DNA from: Pararoseomonas sp. SCSIO 73927
Lineage (GTDB): Bacteria > Pseudomonadota > Alphaproteobacteria > Acetobacterales > Acetobacteraceae
Reading direction: 5' to 3'
DNA: 64,000 nt
Assembly (NCBI RefSeq): GCF_037040815.1
Contig: NZ_CP146232.1
Location: 868,001-932,000, forward strand
In this document: positions 8,338 to 16,964 of the stretch, piece after piece
How the letters are laid out: every line of letters starts with the position of its first letter
Position numbering within the stretch: position 1 is the stretch's first letter
The notes under the pieces: generated by a model
Seen by the model: the letters and a program-made list of their open reading frames with translations, nothing else
Database searches by the model: none
Told to the model about the DNA's origin: nothing
Made by a program: the position numbers and the translations under genes

Positions 8338-9726
8338 GTGAGCGACATCCCCCACCCCACCCCCTCCCCTGCCACCCCCTCTGCCACCCCCTCTGCCACC
8401 CCCTCTGGCGCCACCCCGCCCCGCCCGCCCCTGCGGCTGGGCCGCGCGGGCAAGCTCGCCCTCGTCGGCGGGCTGCTGCTGGTGCTGCTGCTGCCCCACT
8501 TCATGATCGAGGGCGTGATCGAGGAGCGCCAATCCTACCAGGAGCAGGTGCGGGAGGGCATCGCGCGCAGCTGGGGCCCGGCCCAGTCCGTCCTCGGCCC
8601 CGTGCTGGTGGTGCCCACCCGCGCCCCCGCCCCCCGCGCCGTGGGCGAGGTCGGGCCGCTGCGCTGGGATCGCGGCGCGGTCGCCGTGCTGCCCACTCGG
8701 CTGGGCGCGGAAGCCCGGCTGGCGCCGGCGCGCCGCAAGCGCGGCCTCTTCGAGGCGGTGGTCTACGACGCGGAGGTCGCCCTCACCGCCACCCTCGCCG
8801 TGCCGGCCATCACCGCGGAGGCGAACACGGAACTGCTGTGGCGGGAGGCCTTCCTCGTCACCGGCGCCAGCGACCTCCGCTCCGCCGCCGCCGGCGCCCG
8901 CCTCTCCGCGGACGGGCGCGAGCTGGCGGCGCGCGACGCACCGGACGCCAACTGCTTCGGGACGGAGCTGGTCCGCTGGGATCTGGGCCTGGAAGGCCCG
9001 CCGGAACCCGGCCGCACCCTGGAGGTCACCGGCGCCCTCTCCATGCGCGGCACCGGCAGCTTCGGCCTGCTGCCGCTCGCGCGCCGGGCGGAGCTCTCCG
9101 TCACCGCGCCCTGGCCCACGCCGAGCTTCACAGGCGCCGGCCTGCCCGTGCGCTCCGACGTGACGGAGAGCGCCTTCACCGCGAACTGGCAGGAGGGCAC
9201 GGGCCAGCCCCTGGTGCGGCACCTCGGGACGAGCTGGTGCCAGGGCCTGACAGGTCAGGCCACGCAGGTCGGCGTGGACCTGCTGGAGGCGGTGCCGACC
9301 TACCGCATGGTCACCCGCGCCTCGAAATACGCCGCGATGTTCCTGGCGCTGGCCTTCCTCACCTACGTGCTGTTCGAGCTGGTGGCGGGCGTGCGGATCC
9401 ACCTCGTGCAGTACGGCCTGCTCGGCCTCTCAGTCGTGCTCTTCCCCCTGCTGCTGCTGGCCTTCGGGGAGCCGCTGGGCTTCGCCGCGGCCTACGCGAT
9501 CAGCACCGCGGCGGTGGTGGCGCAGGCCTCCGCCTACACCGCGGCGGTCACGCGGCGGGCGGCGCTGGCCGGGCTCTTCGCCGGCATCCTCGGCGGGCTC
9601 TTCGGCTTCCTCTACGTGGTGCTGAGCCTCGAGGCCTACGCCCTGCTGGCCGGGGCCGTCGCCCTCTTCGCCGCCCTCTCGGTGGTGATGGCCGTCACCC
9701 GCCGCGTGGACTGGGCGGGGGAGTAG
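8338..9726 (+). CDS. creD: Inner membrane protein CreD
   Basis: 462 residues from GTG 8338 (GGAGG eight bases upstream); an ATG at 8308 is possible but has no spaced ribosome-binding site. A proline-threonine-rich N-terminus with a 12-base tandem repeat precedes the first membrane helix (about residues 36-56). A large periplasmic domain of about 270 residues follows, then five or six closely packed helices in the last 130 residues (KYAAMFLALAFLTYVLFELV onward), the CreD architecture. Known members belong to the CreBC regulon and affect envelope stress and beta-lactam or colicin tolerance; the biochemical role is unknown. Divergent from the regulator gene. Confidence 0.9.
   Translation: MSDIPHPTPSPATPSATPSATPSGATPPRPPLRLGRAGKLALVGGLLLVLLLPHFMIEGVIEERQSYQEQVREGIARSWGPAQSVLGPVLVVPTRAPAPRAVGEVGPLRWDRGAVAVLPTRLGAEARLAPARRKRGLFEAVVYDAEVALTATLAVPAITAEANTELLWREAFLVTGASDLRSAAAGARLSADGRELAARDAPDANCFGTELVRWDLGLEGPPEPGRTLEVTGALSMRGTGSFGLLPLARRAELSVTAPWPTPSFTGAGLPVRSDVTESAFTANWQEGTGQPLVRHLGTSWCQGLTGQATQVGVDLLEAVPTYRMVTRASKYAAMFLALAFLTYVLFELVAGVRIHLVQYGLLGLSVVLFPLLLLAFGEPLGFAAAYAISTAAVVAQASAYTAAVTRRAALAGLFAGILGGLFGFLYVVLSLEAYALLAGAVALFAALSVVMAVTRRVDWAGE
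8370..8405 (+). repeat. 12-base tandem repeat in creD N-terminus
   Basis: TGCCACCCCCTC is repeated three times without change, encoding Ala-Thr-Pro-Ser units in the cytoplasmic N-terminal tail of CreD. Being in frame, gain or loss of units would change tail length only. Confidence 0.8.
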
Positions 9727-9743
9727 GGCGCCACTTGAGGCGA

Positions 9744-9812
9744 CGCGGCGCCGAAAGGGGCGCCGCGGGCGCCCCGATCCCCATCCCCCGTGCCGGACGG
9801 CGCGGGGGATGG
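9744..9812. terminator. Two adjacent strong hairpins after creD
   Basis: Hairpin 1 at 9744-9767 has a 9-bp stem (CGCGGCGCC, loop GAAAGG, GGCGCCGCG). Hairpin 2 at 9781-9812 has a stem of about 14 pairs (outer arms CCATCCCCCG and CGGGGGATGG, loop GGA). They begin 18 bases after the creD stop. No T-run follows, as is usual in such GC-rich genomes; a transcription-termination or mRNA-end role is inferred. Confidence 0.55.
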
Positions 9813-9846
9813 CGGCCGTGAGGGGCGCCCCCCATCTCCTCCGCCG

Positions 9847-10092
9847 ATGGACATGATCCTCGCCGCCGCCTGGGGCGGCCTCACCTGGCTGCTCAGGGCC
9901 CTTGGCGCCCTCGTCAGCCTCGTCGTCGACCCGCTCTCGCTCCTCCCCTCCGGCAGGCGCCCGGCGGAGGAGGCCCCGCCGGAGACGGAGCAGCCGGGCG
10001 CACGGCAGGTCGTCGCCGGAGACCCGCCGCGGCCGGTGGAGCAGCCCCCGCGGTGGCGGCCGGCGCCGCCGGACCGCGGCGCGGAAGGCTGA
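9847..10092 (+). CDS. Small putative membrane-anchored protein
   Basis: 81 residues beginning MDMILAAAWGGLTWLLRALG: one hydrophobic segment (about residues 3-28) followed by a proline, glutamate and arginine-rich hydrophilic tail. No convincing ribosome-binding site and no recognised family. It could be a real small inner-membrane protein or a chance reading in GC-rich DNA; the well-formed hydrophobic N-terminus is the main support. Confidence 0.4.
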   Translation: MDMILAAAWGGLTWLLRALGALVSLVVDPLSLLPSGRRPAEEAPPETEQPGARQVVAGDPPRPVEQPPRWRPAPPDRGAEG

Positions 10093-10205
10093 GGGGTGTC
10101 ACGGATCTGACCGCCGGCCGAAGAGGCAGCGGAATGCCGCCCGGCGGAGGTGCCGGGTTCGGCCCTGGGCGGCTACTCGCGCGGCTCGGTCGGCCCGCGG
10201 GCCTC

Positions 10206-10925
10206 TCAGCGGTTGATCAGGAACAAGGCGGGCAACTCCTCGGAGTCAGGGTCCACGAACACGAAGCCCGTCCCGTCCGAGCAGAAGTTGCCCAACTCGA
10301 CCATGCCCTCGGCAAGCTCCGGGAGCGTCAGCCACTTGTCCACCTCCAGCATGAAGCGGAACGGCGGCCGTGGCGGGCTCAAGGGCCCGTTGCCGGTCCA
10401 GTAGGGCACGCCGCCCAGCTTGGTCCGCAGGGCCGTGTCGAAGTCGTGCGGGAACTGCCATTCCTCTGGCAGCGCGTAGAACCGCTCGTCGTCGGTGAAG
10501 CTGTCGGCCGCCTCCTCCGGAACCGGGTCGTCATGCGGCGCCCAGCCCTCGATCCAGACCTCCGGCAGAACGGACACGATCGGGCCGGCCGGCGCGGCCC
10601 CCTCCGGCCGAAGCTCCCCCTCATCCAGGAAGAAGGCCGCGTTCGCGCCGCTCCGGGGATCCCAGAAGTCACAGATCGTCAGCCGTTCGCAGGTGAACAC
10701 GTGCAGCACCTTGCGGGCCAGGTCAGGGCGTCCGGCCAGCGGCCCGGCCCGATCGAGGTGGCCGCGCACCGGGATCTGGGCAAGGCAGCTCATGGGGTGT
10801 CCGCACTCCCGGCACGCGGGCCAGCGCTGCGGCGGCACGCCCCAGGGCAGCCCGCCGAACTTGGCCCGCAGGACCGGCCCGGCACCGTCAGCGGCCAGGC
10901 GCAGGCTGGGAAGGTAGCTTCTCAT
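10206..10925 (-). CDS. DUF1963 (YwqG-like) family protein
   Basis: 239 residues. The N-terminal KFGGLPWGVPPQRWPACRECGHPM motif (a GG-x-PxG-style loop followed by CxxC) and the later RTKLGGVPYW repeat of the same loop are typical of YwqG/DUF1963 proteins, which are cytoplasmic and of unknown function. Other readable elements are MSCLAQIPV, the CDFWDP strand and a C-terminal GFVFVDPDSEELPALFL. It stands alone between creD and the hydrolase operon. Confidence 0.7.
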   Translation of the reverse strand: MRSYLPSLRLAADGAGPVLRAKFGGLPWGVPPQRWPACRECGHPMSCLAQIPVRGHLDRAGPLAGRPDLARKVLHVFTCERLTICDFWDPRSGANAAFFLDEGELRPEGAAPAGPIVSVLPEVWIEGWAPHDDPVPEEAADSFTDDERFYALPEEWQFPHDFDTALRTKLGGVPYWTGNGPLSPPRPPFRFMLEVDKWLTLPELAEGMVELGNFCSDGTGFVFVDPDSEELPALFLINR

Positions 10926-11058
10926 CGTCCGGACCCATCCTCGCGTGCCCCATCGCCGCTTTCCACCCGATGCGGCCGGTCCTGTCCACGGCCGCAGGCG
11001 CCCGCCACCCGCGCAACACCCGCCGGCACGGCCCAGCGGCCGGGAGCCGCGCCCCGCC

Positions 11059-12276
11059 CTACCCCGGCGGGAAGCGCCGCCGCAGCCAGGAAACCGCCAG
11101 CCGGTTCAGCTCCTCCGGCCTCTCCTCCGGCGTCCAGTGCCAGCAATCCGCCACGACGTGCCTCTCCAGCTCCGGCACATGGGCCTCCATCCCCTCCGCC
11201 ATGCTCGGCCTGAGCACCACGTCGTTGGCCGCCGAGACCATCAGGGACGGCACGCGCACCGTCTGGTCCACCCCGCGCCCCTCCCGCCAGTTCGCCGAGA
11301 TGTTCCGGTACCAGTTGATGGCCGGCGTGAACCCCGTGCGCGCGAACTGCGCCGCGTAGACGTCCAGCTCCCCCGCGCTCAGCACGTCGCGCCCAGGTAG
11401 CCGTTCATTCAGCCTCTCCGGCACGGGCTGCCCGTAATACTCCATGTTCGCGACCGCCCGCGGCAGCCGGTCCCACTCGGCCGGCGTGCCGAGATCCTTG
11501 CGGTAGGAATTCCGCAGCGCGCCGCGCGGGTCCCGGTTCATCACCTCGTCCGCCACCGTCCCGTCCTGGAACATCAGCACGTACATGCCGGGGCTGTAGA
11601 CCCCGCGCATCTGCAGGATTGGATCGACGGCCGGATCGGCCACGAAGCCCCGCTTTTCCGGGGAAGCGGCCGCGACGATGTCGGGGTGCAGCCACAGCAT
11701 CCAGTGCGGGATGTGCGGCGTGTTCACCCCGATCACCCCGGCCACGCGCCCGGGGTGCAGGATCGCCATCTGCCAGGCGAGCAGCCCGCCCCAGTCATGC
11801 CCCATGAACACCGCCCTCCCGAGGCCGAGCGCGTCCAGCAGGCCCACCAGGTCCCCCGTCAGCCGGGCGATGCCGTAATCCTCCACCGCCCCCGGCGCGT
11901 CGCTCCGCCCGTAGCCGCGAAGGTCGGGCACGATGACGCGGTAGCCCGCGGCAACGAGGGCCGGGATCTGGTGGCGCCAGGTGAAGGCCAGCCCGGGAAA
12001 CCCGTGCAGCAGCACCACCGCCGGGCCGGAACCCGCCTCGTGCACCGCCAGGTTGATGCCGTTGGCCCTGATCATGCGGAAGGGCGGCATGACGGCCGTC
12101 TGCGCGGCGGCGGCCGGGATCACGGCGGGCAGCAGGGGGGCCATGGCGGCCGCGGCGGAACCGGCGAGCAGCGCCCGCCGGGAAAAGCCGGCCATCCCCG
12201 CCCCCGCACCGGGCGCGGCCGCCACCGGCCGGCCGCCCTCCCCGGCGGTGCCGGGGCGAAGCTTGGCCTCCCGCAT
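11059..12276 (-). CDS. Exported alpha/beta hydrolase, epoxide-hydrolase-like
   Basis: 405 residues. A twin-arginine-type signal (FSRRALLAGSAAAAMAPLL) precedes an alpha/beta hydrolase domain with oxyanion motif LLHGFPGLAFTW, nucleophile elbow GHDWGG (Asp as nucleophile, typical of epoxide hydrolases and haloalkane dehalogenases) and a C-terminal WHWTPEERPEE supplying the catalytic His. The start at 12276 overlaps the stop of the upstream oxidoreductase by one base (TGATG), so the two genes are translationally coupled. Likely periplasmic; substrate unknown. Confidence 0.8.
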   Translation of the reverse strand: MREAKLRPGTAGEGGRPVAAAPGAGAGMAGFSRRALLAGSAAAAMAPLLPAVIPAAAAQTAVMPPFRMIRANGINLAVHEAGSGPAVVLLHGFPGLAFTWRHQIPALVAAGYRVIVPDLRGYGRSDAPGAVEDYGIARLTGDLVGLLDALGLGRAVFMGHDWGGLLAWQMAILHPGRVAGVIGVNTPHIPHWMLWLHPDIVAAASPEKRGFVADPAVDPILQMRGVYSPGMYVLMFQDGTVADEVMNRDPRGALRNSYRKDLGTPAEWDRLPRAVANMEYYGQPVPERLNERLPGRDVLSAGELDVYAAQFARTGFTPAINWYRNISANWREGRGVDQTVRVPSLMVSAANDVVLRPSMAEGMEAHVPELERHVVADCWHWTPEERPEELNRLAVSWLRRRFPPG

Positions 12277-13283
12277 CACGGCGCCTCCAGCGCCAGCACC
12301 TCGCCGCCGCTCGCCTCCAGGCGGGCGAGGTAGGCGTCGTGGTCGAGCAGCTGGTAGGGAAAGTAGAGCCCGGCCGGCGTCGCCGGACGCCCGTCGAGCC
12401 CGACGAGCCGCTCGAGGATCATCGCGACCCCCATCCCCGTCAGCGGCGCCGATCCCCCGCGATGCACCACCGCGTGGCAGGTGCGGAGCGCCCGGCCCGC
12501 ATGGTCCGTCCCGGCGAGCTCGATGACGATCTCGGTGGACATCGGCCCGCCCCGGCGGCGGCTGGAACTCACCCCGGTGGCCAGGTTGAACATCACGTCC
12601 GGCGCGCCGGTCGCCGTGGCGAGCCCGACAACGTCGATCGAGGAGAAGCCGGTGGCCTCCACCGCGGTGCCGTCGACGGCGCGGAACCCCGCCTTGGCGT
12701 CCTCGCCCGCGCGCCAGACATAGCGGCCGCCGCGCCGCGTGAGCGCGGCGGGGAGCGTGCTGTTCAGCCGCTCGAAATCCTCGGCCACCGCCGGGCCGCC
12801 GCTGTCCTCCTCGTCGACCAGCGCGCCGATGGCGATCCTCTCGACCCGCCCGAAGGCCCTGGCGAGGCCGAGCGCGGGTACCGTCGTCGCGCCCACCAGC
12901 CACTCGTAGCCGAGGACGACCGGCGCGGCGCCCGGCCGGTGCATGAAGGCCGCGACCTCGGGCGCGATCTCGTACACGCCGGAGGAGATGCTGAGATGCG
13001 GCACGCCGCGCGCCTGCGCGAAGCGGAGCCCCGCGATCCTCTCGTCCGAGAAGAGGACGCCGACGGCCCGGACCGGCCGCCCGCCGAGGCCGAGGTCGTC
13101 CGCGTCGAGGTCGAGCGCCGCGCCCTCCGCGCCGCCGATCTCCGCCGCCGCCTTCTCCGCCTTCGCGAGGTCCCGCCCGCCGATCAGCAGCGGCAGGTCC
13201 GGATGCGTCTCGCGCAGGAACCGCGCCGTCCAGCGGCCGATGGAACCGGAACCGCCCATGAGCAGAATGGGAGCGTCCGTCAT
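12276..13283 (-). CDS. Saccharopine-dehydrogenase-like NAD(P)-binding protein
   Basis: 335 residues from ATG 13283 with GAGGAGG seven bases upstream. A Rossmann nucleotide-binding motif GGSGSIGRW sits at the N-terminus, with GGRDLAKAE after the second strand as in saccharopine-dehydrogenase-like and trans-acting enoyl-reductase-type proteins. The rest (FSSIDVVGLATATGAPDVMFN, and SAPLTGMGVAMILERL near the end) matches that superfamily in outline. First gene of a two-gene operon with the exported hydrolase and divergent from a TetR regulator that probably controls it. The substrate is unknown. Confidence 0.7.
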   Translation of the reverse strand: MTDAPILLMGGSGSIGRWTARFLRETHPDLPLLIGGRDLAKAEKAAAEIGGAEGAALDLDADDLGLGGRPVRAVGVLFSDERIAGLRFAQARGVPHLSISSGVYEIAPEVAAFMHRPGAAPVVLGYEWLVGATTVPALGLARAFGRVERIAIGALVDEEDSGGPAVAEDFERLNSTLPAALTRRGGRYVWRAGEDAKAGFRAVDGTAVEATGFSSIDVVGLATATGAPDVMFNLATGVSSSRRRGGPMSTEIVIELAGTDHAGRALRTCHAVVHRGGSAPLTGMGVAMILERLVGLDGRPATPAGLYFPYQLLDHDAYLARLEASGGEVLALEAP

Positions 13284-13312
13284 TGCCAAGCCTCCTCTCC
13301 TCGGGATACCAA

Positions 13313-13327
13313 CCTACCATTGGTAGG
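13313..13327. promoter_or_regulatory. TetR-type operator palindrome
   Basis: CCTACCA-T-TGGTAGG is a perfect 7-1-7 palindrome at 13313-13327. A second, degenerate copy (GCTACTCTTGGTAGG) ends at 13353, just before the ATG of the tetR gene, so a dimer or pair of dimers bound here would cover both divergent starts. It is the only strong symmetry in this 72-base gap and is assigned to the adjacent TetR regulator by position. Confidence 0.75.
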
Positions 13328-13355
13328 AAGCCCAGTTGGCTACTCTTGGTAGGTT

Positions 13356-14018
13356 ATGCAAGACGGTGGCGACGTGCGAGGTGACGGCGTGAGGGGCGAC
13401 GGCGTGGGCGGCCGGGAAGGCGCGGCCGGGCGCGCGGCCCCGCGCAGGCTCTCGAAGGCCGACCGGCGGCGCCAGCTGCTGGACACGGCGCTCCTCATCG
13501 TGCGGGAGGAAGGGGCGGACCGGCTCACCCTCGGCCACCTCGCCGCGCGCGCCGGGGTCTCCAAGCCCGTGGCCTACGACCATTTCGGCACGCGGTCCGG
13601 CCTGCTGATCGAGCTCTACCGATGGATCGACACGGAGCGGGTGAACGCCTTCCGGGACGCGATGGCGGTCGGCGAGCGCAGCCTCGGGGAATGCGTCCGG
13701 TTGCTGGCGGACGCCTACATCCACTGCGCCGCCGACAGGACGGACGAGTTCCACGCCGTCGGCGCCGCGCTGGCCGGCAGCGAGGAGAAGGCCGCGGTCT
13801 TCCAGGAGCTGCTCGACAACTGCGTCCGCATGTTCGTCTCGGTCCTCAGCCCCCACAGCACCCTGCCGCCGGCCGAGCTGGAGCGGCGCTGCATCGGCCT
13901 GGTCGGCGCGGGCGAGGCGCTCTCGGCCGCGCTGGTGCGCGGCAGCCTCACCGAGGCCGAGGCCGTCCGCGCCTTCGCGTCGATGATCGAGGGCGGGCTG
14001 CGCACCCCGCCGGGATGA
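13356..14018 (+). CDS. TetR/AcrR-family transcriptional regulator
   Basis: 220 residues. The N-terminal HTH is clear (RRQLLDTALLIVREEGADRLTLGHLAARAGVSKPVAYDHFGTRSGLLIELY, about residues 39-90), preceded by a Gly/Arg-rich tail with VRGDG repeats; GTG codons in that tail are possible alternative starts. The C-terminal ligand domain is typical in length. It is divergent from the oxidoreductase-hydrolase operon with a palindromic operator in between, so it most likely represses both that operon and itself. Effector unknown. Confidence 0.88.
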   Translation: MQDGGDVRGDGVRGDGVGGREGAAGRAAPRRLSKADRRRQLLDTALLIVREEGADRLTLGHLAARAGVSKPVAYDHFGTRSGLLIELYRWIDTERVNAFRDAMAVGERSLGECVRLLADAYIHCAADRTDEFHAVGAALAGSEEKAAVFQELLDNCVRMFVSVLSPHSTLPPAELERRCIGLVGAGEALSAALVRGSLTEAEAVRAFASMIEGGLRTPPG

Positions 14019-14100
14019 CGGGGCCGCCCGTCGTCCCTCTCTCGGGAGCGGGGTCCGCCCGGCCTCTCCCGGCCGCGATCACGTGGGACACGATGCCCCG

Positions 14101-14622
14101 ATGGTAGACGCCTACCTTATCCGCCCAGTGGACGAATCCGACCTGCCTCTGCTCACGGCCTAGCGGCGGCAGGCCCATGTTCGCCGCTGGTGGGGCCCGC
14201 CGGAAGTCGAGCCCGAGGCGGAGACGCTGCGCGAGCCCTGCGTCGCGATGTGGATCGCCGGAACCGGCCAGCCCCTTGCGTTCATCCCCCTGGCCTTCAT
14301 CCAGGACTACGCCGTCGCGGACTGGCCGCCCCACCACTTCGACTACCTGCCGCCTGGATCGCGCGGAATGGACGTCTATATCGGGCCGCGCGAAGCCCTG
14401 CATCAGGGCCATGGCGCCAGGATCGTGCGGCAGCACGTGGACCGCCTCTTCGGCCTTGGCGTGCCCGCCGTCGGCATCGACCCCCATCCCGACAACTGGC
14501 CTGCCCGCCGCGCCTTCTCCCGCGCGGGGTTCGTGACCGCCGGCGGACCGCTGGACACCCGGTGGAGCCGGGCGATGCTGATGCACCGCCTCGCGTCGCA
14601 GGAAGTTCCGCTTCCCCGGTGA
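14101..14622 (+). pseudogene. GNAT acetyltransferase (AAC(6')-like) with an in-frame amber codon
   Basis: The frame from ATG 14101 reads MVDAYLIRPVDESDLPLLTA, then TAG at 14161-14163, then continues RRQAHVRRWWGPPEVEPEAET through VYIG, GHGARIVRQHVDRLF and PHPDNWPARRAFSRAGF to a stop at 14620-14622. In AAC(6')-type acetyltransferases this position is usually Trp, so one base (TGG to TAG) explains the break. The remaining frame is intact for more than 150 codons, so the mutation is recent or the stop is read through. Reinitiation at the ATG of codon 50 (14248) would lose the first strand and helix. Related enzymes acetylate aminoglycosides or similar amines. Confidence 0.8.
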
Positions 14623-14691
14623 GCAGGACCCGGCCCGCCGCATCGTCACGGCCCGCGCGCCCGGTCCTTCCGGCCTTCGGCATCGCCACCG

Positions 14692-15894
14692 TCACCCCCT
14701 TTCCGGATCGCGGGTCCGCCCCGCGAGCGCCAGCAGCGCGATCAGCGACCCCGCCGTGAGCGCCCCGGACAGCAGCAGCGCGGCCCGCGGCCCCAGCGCA
14801 TCCAGCACCAGCGCGAAGAGCAGCGGCGCCCCGCCCTGCAGCAGCCGCGCCGGCGCCGCCAGCAGCCCCGTCCGCAGCCCGTAGCCGGCGGGGCCGAACA
14901 GGGCCAGCGGCAGCGTCCCCCGCGCGATGGTCAGCAGCCCGTTCCCGGCGCCGTGCAGCAGCACGAAGGGCACCGCCGCCACCGGCCCCAGGATCGCCAG
15001 CAGCGCCGCGCCCACCGGGTGCAGCCCGGCGGCCAGCCGGGCGGTGAGAAGGGGCGAGGCCCGCCGCAGCAGCGCGAACTCCGCCAGCCGGGCCGCCACC
15101 TGCGCCGGCCCCACCAGGGAGGCCGCGAACACCGCGGCGGCCGGGGCCGCCCCGAGCGCCTCGATGATCCGGGGCAGGTGCGCGGCCATGGCGGTGGAGA
15201 CGAAGGCGGTCGCGGCGAAGACGGCCGCCAGGACGACCATGGTCCAGGGCACGCCACCCGGCGCCGTACCGGCCGGGGCCGCGCCACCCGCCGGCCCCGC
15301 CGCGGGCCCGGCCGCCCGCACCCCGGGGATGAGAAGGCGGTTCACCGGCAGCGCCACCGCCAGGTGCAGCACGGCCCAGGCGAGAAGGGCGCCGCGCCAG
15401 CCCAGCGCCTCGATGAGGAAGGCGCTGGCGGGCCACCCCACCGTGCTGGCGAAGCCGGCGAAAAGGGTGATCCCGGTGATCGCGCCGCGCGCCTCGCGCC
15501 CGTAGAGGCCGGCGACGGTCGCGAAGGCGGCCTCATAGAGCCCGCACCCCATGCCGATGCCGACCACCGCCCAGCCCAGGGCCAGCGTCACCGGCCCGGA
15601 AGCCATGGCCAGCAGCCCCAGCCCGGCCGCGAAGAGAAGGTTGGAGGCCACCAGCACGTCCCGGCCGCCACGGCTGTCGATCAGCCGCCCCGCGACCGGC
15701 CCCACCAGCCCGGAGAGCAGCAGCGCGCCGGAGAAGATCCCGAAGAACAGCGTGCGCGACACGCCCAGCGCCTCGCTGACCGGGTCCGCGAAGACGGCCG
15801 GGAGGTAGTAGGTGGAACCCCAGGCCAGGGTCTGCGTGATCCCGAGGGTGGTGGTGACCACCCCCCGGCGCCGTGCCAGTTCCGCGGCCCTCAT
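14692..15894 (-). CDS. MFS transporter in the arsenic operon
   Basis: 400 residues with about 12 membrane helices. After helix 2 it carries the loop GRLIDSRGGRDVLVAS, the MFS motif A position, and later GMGCGLYEAAFATVAGLYG. The ATG at 15894 overlaps the stop of acr3 in a 4-base ATGA, so it is the last gene of the ars operon. MFS proteins in ars operons include ArsJ and ArsK-type exporters, but this one most resembles generic YbfB/OFA-type carriers, so an arsenical substrate is only suggested by position. Confidence 0.8.
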   Translation of the reverse strand: MRAAELARRRGVVTTTLGITQTLAWGSTYYLPAVFADPVSEALGVSRTLFFGIFSGALLLSGLVGPVAGRLIDSRGGRDVLVASNLLFAAGLGLLAMASGPVTLALGWAVVGIGMGCGLYEAAFATVAGLYGREARGAITGITLFAGFASTVGWPASAFLIEALGWRGALLAWAVLHLAVALPVNRLLIPGVRAAGPAAGPAGGAAPAGTAPGGVPWTMVVLAAVFAATAFVSTAMAAHLPRIIEALGAAPAAAVFAASLVGPAQVAARLAEFALLRRASPLLTARLAAGLHPVGAALLAILGPVAAVPFVLLHGAGNGLLTIARGTLPLALFGPAGYGLRTGLLAAPARLLQGGAPLLFALVLDALGPRAALLLSGALTAGSLIALLALAGRTRDPERG

Positions 15895-16964
15895 GCGCGC
15901 TCGTACCAGCCCTTCGTCCGCATCACGATGTGGACCACCGAGAGCATGACGGGCACCTCGACCAGCACGCCGACCACGGTCGCCAGCGCGGCGCCGCTCT
16001 CGAACCCGAAGAGGGCGATGGCGGCCGCGACGGCCAGCTCGAAAAAGTTGGACGCGCCGATCAGAGCCGACGGCCCGGCCACGCTGTGCGCCGAGCCGCA
16101 CCCCCGGTTCAGTACGTAGGCCAGCCCGGCATTGAAGTAGACCTGGATCAGGATCGGGACGGCCAGCAGCAGGATGACGCCCGGCTGCGCGAGGATCTGC
16201 TCGCCCTGGAAGCCGAACAGCAGCACCAGCGTCGCCAGCAGGGCCACCAGCGACACCGGGTGCAGCGCCTTCAGCGCGCGCCCGAGCGCCGCCTCGCCGC
16301 CGGAGGCCAGCAGCGACCGCCGCCAGAGCTGCGCCGCGACGAGGGGCAGGACGATGTAGAGCAGGACCGAGAGCAGCAGCGTGTCCCAGGGCACCGTGAT
16401 GGCGGACAGCCCGAGCAGCAGGCCGACCACCGGCGCGAAGGCCACCAGCATGATCGCGTCGTTCAGCGCCACCTGGCTGAGCGTGAAGTTGGCGTCGCCG
16501 TCCGTCAGGCGGGACCACACGAAGACCATGGCGGTGCAGGGCGCCGCGGCGAGCAGGATCAGCCCGGCGATGTAGCTGTCCACCTGCGCGGCGGGCAGCA
16601 GGGGGCGGAACAGCCAGCCGATGAACAGCCAGCCCAGCAGCGCCATGGAGAAGGGCTTCACCAGCCAGTTGATGCCGAGCGTGACGGCGATGCCGCGCCA
16701 GTGCCGGGTGACCTGTCCCATGGCGGCGAAATCCACCCGGAGCAGCATCGGCACGATCATCGCCCAGATGAGCAGGGCGACGGGGATGTTGACCCGGGCC
16801 ACCTCCATGCCGCCGAGCGCCCGGAAGGGGCCGGGCAGCAGCGCGCCGAGCGCGATGCCGGTGACGATGCAGAGCGCGACCCAGAGCGTCAGGTAGCGCT
16901 CGAAGGTGCCCATGGCCGCCCGGCGGCGCCTGATCGAGGCCTCGCCTTCCACGGCCCCGCTCAC
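15891..16964 (-). CDS. acr3: Arsenite efflux permease, ACR3 family
   Basis: 357 residues, ten membrane helices. GTG start at 16964 in a GTGA overlap with the arsC stop. Family hallmarks visible: FERYLTLWVALCIVTGIALG at the start, APCTAMVFVWSRLTDGDANFTLSQVALNDA (conserved Cys in helix 4) and GPSALIGASNFFELAVAAAIALFG near the end. ACR3 exports As(III) (and in some cases Sb(III)) across the inner membrane using the proton gradient. It follows arsR and arsC in a fully overlapping operon. Confidence 0.94.
   Translation of the reverse strand: MSGAVEGEASIRRRRAAMGTFERYLTLWVALCIVTGIALGALLPGPFRALGGMEVARVNIPVALLIWAMIVPMLLRVDFAAMGQVTRHWRGIAVTLGINWLVKPFSMALLGWLFIGWLFRPLLPAAQVDSYIAGLILLAAAPCTAMVFVWSRLTDGDANFTLSQVALNDAIMLVAFAPVVGLLLGLSAITVPWDTLLLSVLLYIVLPLVAAQLWRRSLLASGGEAALGRALKALHPVSLVALLATLVLLFGFQGEQILAQPGVILLLAVPILIQVYFNAGLAYVLNRGCGSAHSVAGPSALIGASNFFELAVAAAIALFGFESGAALATVVGVLVEVPVMLSVVHIVMRTKGWYERA

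Noticed and set aside
11059..13320. A 753-residue fusion of oxidoreductase region and exported hydrolase
   Set aside because: The first part is out of frame with the Rossmann protein; the hydrolase begins with its own Tat signal at 12276.
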